Origin: Variovorax sp. 679
GTDB taxonomy: Bacteria; Pseudomonadota; Gammaproteobacteria; Burkholderiales; Burkholderiaceae_C
DNA length: 64,000 bases
Direction of reading: 5' to 3'
Assembly: GCF_003952185.1 (NCBI RefSeq)
Contig: NZ_RXFS01000009.1
Span: forward strand, 1 to 64,000
In this document: positions 57,856-64,000 of the stretch, piece after piece
Layout: each line of letters opens with the position of its first letter
Numbering within the stretch: position 1 is the stretch's first letter
The notes under the pieces: generated by a model
Told to the model about the DNA's origin: nothing
Databases searched by the model: none
The model's input: the letters and a program-made list of their open reading frames with translations, nothing else
Program-made: the position numbers and the translations under genes

Positions 57856-60800
57856 TCAAACCGCCTCCTCCTCAATCACAACCCGCCGAGCACTCCCCCC
57901 ACCCAGCCGATCAAACGCCAGATAAATAACAGGCGTAGTGAACAGAGTAAGCAGCTGACTGACGATCAACCCGCCGAAGATCGCAAGCCCAAGCGGACGA
58001 CGCAACTCAGCCCCATCCCCAAAGCTCAACATCAGCGGCACGGCAGCAAACAAAGCCGCCAGGGTAGTCATCAAGATAGGTCGGAACCGCAGCAAGGCGG
58101 CTTGATGAATAGCCTCCCGAGGAGACTTCCCCTGAGTCCGCTCCGCATCGATCGCAAAGTCGATCATCATGATCGCGTTCTTCTTCACGATGCCGATCAG
58201 CAGGATGATCCCGATGATCCCGATCACCCCCAGGTCGTTGCCCGTGATCATCAACGCCAGCAGCGCCCCGACACCGGCCGACGGCAGCGTGGACAAGATC
58301 GTCAGCGGATGCACATAACTCTCGTACAGCACCCCCAGCACGATGTACACGCAAACCACCGCAGCAAGAATCAGCCACAACTGGTTAGACAGCGACTTCT
58401 CATAAGCACCGGAAGCCCCGAGGAAAGTCATCGTCAGGCTGCTGGGCAACCCGATTTCCTTCGCCGCGGCACGAATCGCATCGACCGAAGCCCCGAGAGA
58501 AACCCCGGACGCGGTATCGAAGTTCAGCGTGCTCGCCGGATACTGCGCCACGTGCGTGATCTGCAGCGGCGCCTGCCGCTCCGAGATCTGTGCGATAGCC
58601 GACAGCGGCGTGGCGGTGCCCGAGCCGGCGATCAGGCTCAGCTGCCCCAGCGTCTGGGGCGTGTTCACCATGCCGGGCTGCGCCTCCAGGATCACGCGGT
58701 ACTGGTTCGTCTCGGTGAAGATCGTCGACACGATCCGTTGGCCGAACGCGCTGTAGAGCGCATCGTCCACCGTGCTCGCGGTGATCGACAGCCGCGCCGC
58801 GGTGTCACGGTTCACGTTCACGAAGGCCGCGAGGCCCTGCGCACCGGCGTCGCTGCTCACGTTGCGCACCTTGTTCGACTCCTGCAGCTTCGCCACGAGC
58901 TTCTTCATCCACTCGGTGACGGCCGCGCTGTCCACGCCTTCGAGCGACATGCGGTATTCGGTGGGGCCGGTCTCGGCGTCGATGGTCAGGTCCTGCGTGG
59001 GCTGCAAATACAGAGTAACGCCCGCCACCTGCCGCACGCGTTCGCGCAGGCGGTCCATCACTTCCTGCTGGTTGTCGCGGCTCTTCGCCAGGTTGATGAG
59101 CATGCTGCCAGTGTGCAGCATGGTGTTGTTGGCCGCATCCACGCCGACGAAGGAACTGAGGTTCTCGACCGCCGGGTCTTCGAGGATGGCCTGTGCCGCC
59201 TGCAATTGCAGCTGCGACATGCGGTCGAAGGACACGTCCTGCGCGGCCTGCACGCGGGCCTGCAGCTGGCCGGTGTCCTGCGTGGGGAAGAGGCCCTTGG
59301 GAATCGAGAGGTAGAGCACCACCGTCAGCACCAGCGTCAGCAACGCGACCAGCAGCGTGAGCGCCTGGTGATCGATCACCCAGTGCAGCGAGCGGTCGTA
59401 GCGCACCATCACGCCGCTGAAGAAGCGCTGCGCGCGTGCGCCGAAGCCCTTGTCGGAAACCTGCTTCTTCGCTTCATGCTTGAGCCAGCGCGCCGACATC
59501 ATCGGCACCAGCGTGAGCGACACCACCGCCGAGATCAGGATGGTGATGGCCAGCGTCACCGCGAACTCGCGGAACAGGCGGCCCACCACGTCGCCCATGA
59601 ACAGCAGCGGGATCAGCACCGCGATCAGCGACACGGTCAGCGAGATGATGGTGAAGCCGATCTGCGTCGCGCCCTTGAACGCCGCCTGCAGCGGTTTCTC
59701 GCCCTCCTCGATGTAGCGCGCGATGTTCTCGATCATGACGATCGCGTCGTCCACCACGAAGCCGGTGGCGATGGTCAGCGCCATCAGGCTCAGGTTGTTG
59801 AGGCTGTAGCCCAGCAGGTACATCAGCCCGAAGGTGCCGATGAGCGAGATGGGCACCGCGATGCTGGCGATGACCGTGGCGCGCAGGCTGCCCAGGAAGG
59901 CGAAGATCACCAGCACCACGAGCACCACGGCCAGCACCAGCTCCATCTCGACGTGCTGCACCGATGCGCGGATGCCGGCGGTGCGGTCGCTGAGCACCTC
60001 GATCTTCAGCCCGGCGGGCAGGCCCGCCTGCAGCTCGGGCAGCTGCTTCTTGATGGCGTCGACGGTGGCGATCACGTTGGCGCCCGGCTGGCGCTGCACG
60101 TTCATGATGATCGCGGGCGACAGCTTGCTGGTGCCGTCGGCCTTGTTGCCGGCCCAGGCCGCGAGCTGGTTGTTCTCGGCGCTGTTGACCACCTGCGCCA
60201 CATCGGCCATGCGGATCGGCGCGCCGTTCTTGTACGAGACGATCAGGTTCTTGTAGTCGTCGACCGTCATCAGCTGGTCGTTCGAATTGATCGTGTAGGC
60301 GCGCTTCGGGCCGTCGAAGCTGCCCTTGGCGCCGTTCGAGTTGGCCGCCGAGATGGCCGTGCGTAGCGAGTCGAGGCCGATGCCGTTGGCCGCCAGCGCC
60401 TGCGTGTTGGCCTGGATGCGCATGGCCGGGCGCTGCCCGCCGCTGAGCGACACCAGCCCCACGCCCGAGACCTGGCTGATCTTCTGCGCGAGCCGGGTGT
60501 TGACCAGGTTCTGCACGTCGGTGAGCGGCAGCGTGTCGGAGGTGATGGAAAGCGTGAGCACCGGCGCGTCGGCCGGATTGACCTTGGCGTACACGGGCGG
60601 CGCCGGCAGGTCGGCCGGCAGCAGCGAGCCGCCGGCGTTGATGGCGGCCTGCACTTCCTGCTCGGCCACGTCCAGCGTCTGGCCCAGCGAGAACTGCAGC
60701 GTGATGATCGACACGCCCGCTGCGCTGGTCGAACTCATGCGGTCGAGCCCGGACATCTGGCCGAACTGGCGCTCCAGCGGCGCGGTGACGGTGTTGCTCA

Positions 60801-60975
60801 TGACCTCGGGGCTGCCCCCGGGGTAGAGCGTCTGCACCTGGATGGTCGGGTAGTCGACCTGCGGCAGCGCCGACAGCGGCAGGAAGCGGAACGCCACCAG
60901 CCCGGCCAGCACGATGGCGACCATCAGCAGCGAGGTCGCCACCGGCCGGAGGATGAACGGACGTGACGGGCTCAC
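57856..60975 (-). CDS. mdtB: RND multidrug transporter, MdtB-like
   Basis: A 1039-residue RND pump with the usual 12 helices and two periplasmic loops, a normal MdtB length. Proton-relay pair in GFVVDDAIVMIENIARY; other blocks LPQVDYPTIQVQTLYPGG and FPTQDTGQLQARVQAAQD. GTG start at 60975 with GGAGG upstream, 37 bases after the adaptor gene. In the last 225 codons T-ending codons become very common, unlike the rest of the gene; this shift grows towards the palindromic element downstream. The pair with the MdtC-like protein should export drugs, bile-salt-like compounds or metals complexes; the real substrates are unknown. Confidence 0.92.
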   Translation of the reverse strand: MSPSRPFILRPVATSLLMVAIVLAGLVAFRFLPLSALPQVDYPTIQVQTLYPGGSPEVMSNTVTAPLERQFGQMSGLDRMSSTSAAGVSIITLQFSLGQTLDVAEQEVQAAINAGGSLLPADLPAPPVYAKVNPADAPVLTLSITSDTLPLTDVQNLVNTRLAQKISQVSGVGLVSLSGGQRPAMRIQANTQALAANGIGLDSLRTAISAANSNGAKGSFDGPKRAYTINSNDQLMTVDDYKNLIVSYKNGAPIRMADVAQVVNSAENNQLAAWAGNKADGTSKLSPAIIMNVQRQPGANVIATVDAIKKQLPELQAGLPAGLKIEVLSDRTAGIRASVQHVEMELVLAVVLVVLVIFAFLGSLRATVIASIAVPISLIGTFGLMYLLGYSLNNLSLMALTIATGFVVDDAIVMIENIARYIEEGEKPLQAAFKGATQIGFTIISLTVSLIAVLIPLLFMGDVVGRLFREFAVTLAITILISAVVSLTLVPMMSARWLKHEAKKQVSDKGFGARAQRFFSGVMVRYDRSLHWVIDHQALTLLVALLTLVLTVVLYLSIPKGLFPTQDTGQLQARVQAAQDVSFDRMSQLQLQAAQAILEDPAVENLSSFVGVDAANNTMLHTGSMLINLAKSRDNQQEVMDRLRERVRQVAGVTLYLQPTQDLTIDAETGPTEYRMSLEGVDSAAVTEWMKKLVAKLQESNKVRNVSSDAGAQGLAAFVNVNRDTAARLSITASTVDDALYSAFGQRIVSTIFTETNQYRVILEAQPGMVNTPQTLGQLSLIAGSGTATPLSAIAQISERQAPLQITHVAQYPASTLNFDTASGVSLGASVDAIRAAAKEIGLPSSLTMTFLGASGAYEKSLSNQLWLILAAVVCVYIVLGVLYESYVHPLTILSTLPSAGVGALLALMITGNDLGVIGIIGIILLIGIVKKNAIMMIDFAIDAERTQGKSPREAIHQAALLRFRPILMTTLAALFAAVPLMLSFGDGAELRRPLGLAIFGGLIVSQLLTLFTTPVIYLAFDRLGGGSARRVVIEEEAV

Positions 60976-61012
60976 CGCAAAGCCTCCGCGCGATTGCGTT
61001 CAGCGCCGCGCG

Positions 61013-62668
61013 TCATGGGGCGCGCCTGCCCTGCGCGCCTTCACCGCCGCGGCCTTCGGACATGCGCTGCCAGCGCTCCAGCGCCGCCGGGTCGCCACGG
61101 TCGAGCGCTTCCAGGAAGCGCTTGCGGCGTGCGAGTTGCTCAGGGTCGTCCTTGGCCGAATCGAGCATGCGCTGGCGCTGCTCGGCGGTCGGAAGCTTGG
61201 CTGTGGCTGCCGGAGCCGTGGGAGTCGTTGCCGGAGCCGCCGGGGCCTGGGAGTCGGCGGCAGGCGCTGCAGGGGCCGTCGGAGCGGGATTCGGCGCCTC
61301 GCCCTTCGCCCCTGCTGCTCCGCCACCGGCACCACCCGCACCGCCGTGCCGGCGTCCGCCTCGCGCACCGCCGGCAGGTGCCGACGCCGCGCCGGCCGGC
61401 CGGTCGACCTGGGTCTGTACCCGCGCGCCGTCCTTCAGCCGGTCGCCGCCTTCGGTCACGACCTGCTCGCCGGCCTTCAGGCCCGACATGATCGCCACGT
61501 TGTCCACGCTCGATTCGCCGCGCGTCACCGGTCGCTGCGACACGGTGCTGTCGTCGTTCAGCACATAGACATAGTCGCCGTTCGGGCCGAAGCGCAGTGC
61601 GGTGACGGGTACCACCACCGCGCTGCTCACGGTACGCAGCAGCAGCCGGAGGTTGACGAACTGGTTCGGGAACAGCGCGTTGTCGGCATTGGCGAAGCGC
61701 GCCTTGGCCTTCACGGTGCCGGTGGCGGTGTCGACCAGGTTGTCGAGCGTGGAGAAGGAGCCGTTCGCCAGCCGGCGCGTGCGCGTGCGGTCGAAGGCGG
61801 TGGCGTCGAGCTTCGCGCCCTGGGCCAGGCGCTCCTGCACTTCGGGCACGCGGTCCTGCGGAATGGCGAACTGCACGTCGATCGGCGAAATCTGCGTGAT
61901 GGTCGCGATGCCGTTGGTGGTGCCGGTCGAGATGTAGTTGCCCGCGTCCACCGGTCGCAGGCCGATGCGCCCGCTCGCCGGCGCGGTGATGCGGCTCCAG
62001 GTGAGGTTGAGCTTGGCGGTGTTCTCGTTGGCGCGGTCGATGGCCACGGTGCCTTCGAGCTGCTTGACCAGCGCCGCCTGCGTGTCCACCTCCTGCCGGG
62101 CGATGGAGTCCTGGCCCAGCAGGGTCTGGTAGCGCTGCAGCGTGACGCGCGCTGCAGCGAGCTGTGCCTCGTCGCGCTGCCGAGCCCCGGTGGCCTGCCC
62201 CAGCGCATTCTGGAACGGCTGCGGGTCGATGGTGGCGAGCACGTCGCCCTTCTTGACCATCTGGCCTTCCTGGAAGAGCACGGCCGTGAGCACGCCCGAC
62301 ACCTGCGGCTGGACGATCACGTTGGCCAGCGGAGTGACCGTGCCCAGCGCCTCGAGCTGCACCGGGATGTCGGCCTGCCTGGCGGTGGCGATGCCGACCG
62401 TGCTGGAAGCACCGCCTCCACCACCGCGCGGCCCCGGGCCGCCGGGGCCTCCCGGACCACCGGGCCCGCCCTGCCGTCCGGCTCCGGGCGCGCCGCCGGG
62501 ACCGGGCGCCGGCATCTTCGACCGCTGGATCAGATACCAGGCTCCGCCGCCCAGCGCCAGCAACAACAGCAGAGTCAGCAGGCTGCCCACCCAACGGCGT
62601 CTGCGTACCGCCGGATGCGTGGACGACACGGTGGAAGGCAGAGGCTCGGTTGGTTTTTCTTGTTCCAT
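61013..62668 (-). CDS. mdtA: RND periplasmic adaptor protein, MdtA-like
   Basis: A 551-residue membrane-fusion protein. N-terminal anchor (about 26-46, a Leu-rich helix), then a low-complexity Gly/Pro linker (about 53-85), and the adaptor core: lipoyl half-motifs NVIVQPQVSGVLTAVLFQEG and WSRITAPASGRIGLRPVDAG, the barrel FAIPQDRVPEVQERLAQG, and the membrane-proximal domain ending near 430. About 110 extra C-terminal residues follow: an Ala/Pro-rich linker and a charged helix (SAKDDPEQLARRKRFLEALD). MdtA of E. coli has about 415 residues, so both linker and tail are additions. First gene of the pump unit; its promoter must lie in 62669-62923. Confidence 0.9.
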   Translation of the reverse strand: MEQEKPTEPLPSTVSSTHPAVRRRRWVGSLLTLLLLLALGGGAWYLIQRSKMPAPGPGGAPGAGRQGGPGGPGGPGGPGPRGGGGGASSTVGIATARQADIPVQLEALGTVTPLANVIVQPQVSGVLTAVLFQEGQMVKKGDVLATIDPQPFQNALGQATGARQRDEAQLAAARVTLQRYQTLLGQDSIARQEVDTQAALVKQLEGTVAIDRANENTAKLNLTWSRITAPASGRIGLRPVDAGNYISTGTTNGIATITQISPIDVQFAIPQDRVPEVQERLAQGAKLDATAFDRTRTRRLANGSFSTLDNLVDTATGTVKAKARFANADNALFPNQFVNLRLLLRTVSSAVVVPVTALRFGPNGDYVYVLNDDSTVSQRPVTRGESSVDNVAIMSGLKAGEQVVTEGGDRLKDGARVQTQVDRPAGAASAPAGGARGGRRHGGAGGAGGGAAGAKGEAPNPAPTAPAAPAADSQAPAAPATTPTAPAATAKLPTAEQRQRMLDSAKDDPEQLARRKRFLEALDRGDPAALERWQRMSEGRGGEGAQGRRAP

Positions 62669-62923
62669 GGACGGTGCGTGCGGAAGGTGCGGAGAAGCGG
62701 ACCAGAGTAGTACATCGCGGATGGTAGTCCGGCTCTTTGCTGCGCCGTAAAGCGACGGTAAAGCTGACCGCGCGGCCGCGCAATTCACACCGCCGGGCTG
62801 CAATTCGCGCCCCGTGCATGCATTCCGTCGCACACCGGTGGCGGGTGCGGGCGGGCGCCGGCACAGTCCGCTCCATCGATTCCTTTCACCCCTCGACCTT
62901 CCAACCTTCCACGGAGTGCCGCC

Positions 62924-63445
62924 ATGCTGATGCAAATCATCCTTCACACGCCCAAGTGGGTTTTCGCCGTGTTCTTCCTGCTGCTGTGGCTCGGTGCCCG
63001 GCAGCTGCTCACCAACGACGTGAGCCTGACCCGCGTCACGCTGATGCCCGTCGCCATGGGTGCCCTGTCGATCTACGGCGTGGTGTCGGTCTTCGGCGAC
63101 TCCTTCGGGGCCCTGCTCGGCTGGGCTGCCGCCGCGGCGGTCATGGTGGCCCTGGTGCTGCAGCGCCCGCTGCCCGCCACCACCCGCTATGACGCCGCCG
63201 CGCGCCAGTTCCACGTGGCCGGCAGCCCGGTGCCGCTGATGCTCATGATGGGCATCTTCCTGACCAAGTACGTGGTGGGCGCCGCCCTGGCCATGCACCC
63301 CGAGTTGCGCCACCAGGCCACCCTGGCCATCGTGGTGCCCGTGCTGTACGGCGCCTTCAGCGGTGTCTTCGCGGCCCGCGCGGTGCGCCTGTGGAAGCTG
63401 GCCATCCGCACTGACGCTATGTCCGCCGCCGCCCGCGCCGCCTAA
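62924..63445 (+). CDS. Small four-helix membrane protein (DUF6622-like)
   Basis: A 173-residue inner-membrane protein with about five hydrophobic segments. The pattern (HTPKWVFAVFFLLLWLGARQ, then LTRVTLMPVAMGALSIYGVV) resembles DUF6622 proteins, a family of unknown function. The start ATG at 62924 follows a weak GGAG site (CACGGAGTGCCGCCATG). It is divergent from the pump operon across about 255 bases that hold both promoters. The following desaturase-like gene starts 34 bases later. Confidence 0.72.
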   Translation: MLMQIILHTPKWVFAVFFLLLWLGARQLLTNDVSLTRVTLMPVAMGALSIYGVVSVFGDSFGALLGWAAAAAVMVALVLQRPLPATTRYDAAARQFHVAGSPVPLMLMMGIFLTKYVVGAALAMHPELRHQATLAIVVPVLYGAFSGVFAARAVRLWKLAIRTDAMSAAARAA

Positions 63446-63479
63446 GATTCCAGAGCCACGACTTCCGGAACCCGCCACC

Positions 63480-64000
63480 ATGAACGCGCTCTTGCTGATC
63501 CTCAAGATCTCCGTCACGGTGGTGCTCGTCGCATCCATTGCCGAGGCGCTGGTGCTGTCGTGGCGCAACGGCTGGCGCAGCTACGACTGGAAGGCCGCCG
63601 GCGTCTCGGTGTTCGACTTCCTGGTGCGCGAATACCCGTTGCGCTGGCTGCTGCCCCTGGCCTTCTGGACCGGCGCGATGGACTGGTTCTACGGCCACCG
63701 CCTCTTCACCCTGCCGATGGACCACTGGAGCGGCTGGGTCGCCTGCTTCATCGGCCAGGAGTTCTGCTACTACTGGTATCACCGCGCGGCGCACCGGGTG
63801 CGCTGGTTCTGGTGCACCCATTCCATCCACCATTCGCCGAACCAGCTGAACCTGTCGGCCGCCTACCGCTTCGGCTGGACCGGCCGCCTCACCGGCACGC
63901 TGGCCTTCTTCATGCTGGCACCGCTGCTGGGCATGCCGCCCCGGGTGATCCTGCTGATGCTCACGCTGAACCTGCTGTACCAGTTCTGGATCCACGCGAC
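63480..64000 (+). CDS. Sterol desaturase/fatty acid hydroxylase family protein (3'-truncated by window end)
   Basis: The first 173 codons of a membrane-bound di-iron oxygenase; the frame is open to the end of the window. Membrane helices at about 3-20, 50-65, 78-93 and 140-165. His-box ligands are present: HRAAH in CYYWYHRAAHRVRWFWCTH and HSIHHSPN, matching the HxxxH and HxxHH motifs of the family. The third His cluster would lie beyond the window. Family members hydroxylate or desaturate lipids, hopanoids or carotenoids. The ATG at 63480 directly follows CCGCCACC; there is a weak site CCGGAA upstream. Confidence 0.85.
   Translation, partial: MNALLLILKISVTVVLVASIAEALVLSWRNGWRSYDWKAAGVSVFDFLVREYPLRWLLPLAFWTGAMDWFYGHRLFTLPMDHWSGWVACFIGQEFCYYWYHRAAHRVRWFWCTHSIHHSPNQLNLSAAYRFGWTGRLTGTLAFFMLAPLLGMPPRVILLMLTLNLLYQFWIHA

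Noticed and set aside
57060..57860. Coding frames inside the 611-bp element
   Set aside because: Open frames exist on both strands but their translations mirror each other because of the inverted repeats and have no start signals or domains.
62400..62520. Repeat-like tract in the adaptor gene as a CRISPR or satellite
   Set aside because: The repeats encode the Gly/Pro linker of the adaptor in frame and lack spacers of constant size.
1..64000. tRNA, rRNA, integrase, transposase or phage genes
   Set aside because: I looked for their motifs and found none; accessory regions here are regulator-enzyme modules rather than recognisable mobile elements.

Overview
The window is GC-rich (about 65-70% by eye), almost fully coding, with strongly G/C-ending codons. 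Its gene content points to a betaproteobacterium of the Comamonadaceae, most likely Variovorax or a close relative: a Bug-type solute receptor, an Anbu-like proteasome homologue next to mutS, a self-sufficient CYP116B-type P450, an MdtABC-like RND pump with a NodT-type lipoprotein, and GC-rich intergenic hairpin repeats typical of that family. The species call is inference. I saw no rRNA, tRNA, CRISPR array, phage gene or transposase.

Layout. 1-2.0 kb: a lower-GC orphan membrane protein and a stand-alone DUF3883 protein. 2.1-6.7 kb: an anchored exported protein coupled to a PrsW-type membrane protease, an orphan sensor kinase and a DUF1266 protein. 6.9-16.2 kb: a cluster of two paralogous lipoprotein phosphoesterases, two di-haem peroxidase lipoproteins, a small lipoprotein and a prolyl-4-hydroxylase-like enzyme. 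16.2-21.4 kb: three regulator/target modules (MarR with FAD monooxygenase, NfeR-like PadR with NfeF-like ferric-siderophore reductase, MarR with DHA2 exporter). 21.5-29.0 kb: CorA, a diguanylate cyclase, a small XRE-like protein, MutS, an Anbu-like protease and a hydrolase. 29.0-36.5 kb: amidase, ECF42-type sigma factor with its DGPF partner, an atypical SDR, an acetyltransferase and a NarL-type two-component system. 36.5-40.7 kb: P450-reductase fusion and Bug receptor divergent from an IclR regulator. 40.7-47.4 kb: UppP, a hypothetical protein, and an amino-acid module (racemase, binding protein, aminotransferase) divergent from an RpiR regulator, then a GntR regulator. 47.6-51.0 kb: tetR-iorB-iorA operon. 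51.1-62.7 kb: a hydrolase, an SPW-repeat protein and the RND pump operon (adaptor, MdtB-like, MdtC-like, outer-membrane lipoprotein). 62.9 kb to the end: a small membrane protein and a truncated sterol-desaturase-like gene.

Recurring theme. Several regulators have perfect or near-perfect palindromes in their own promoter regions (16645-16679, 17892-17915, 45612-45709, 50996-51013, and half-sites at 39826-39853), so most accessory modules look locally autoregulated.

The most unusual structure is between the mdtB- and mdtC-like genes. A 611-bp non-coding quasi-palindrome (57209-57819) interrupts the operon. The two flanking genes show mirror-image shifts in third-codon-position bases near it, consistent with C-to-T change on the strand whose 3' end faces the palindrome on each side. 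That is the pattern expected if the palindrome is repeatedly broken and resected; the mechanism is inference, the base pattern is visible.
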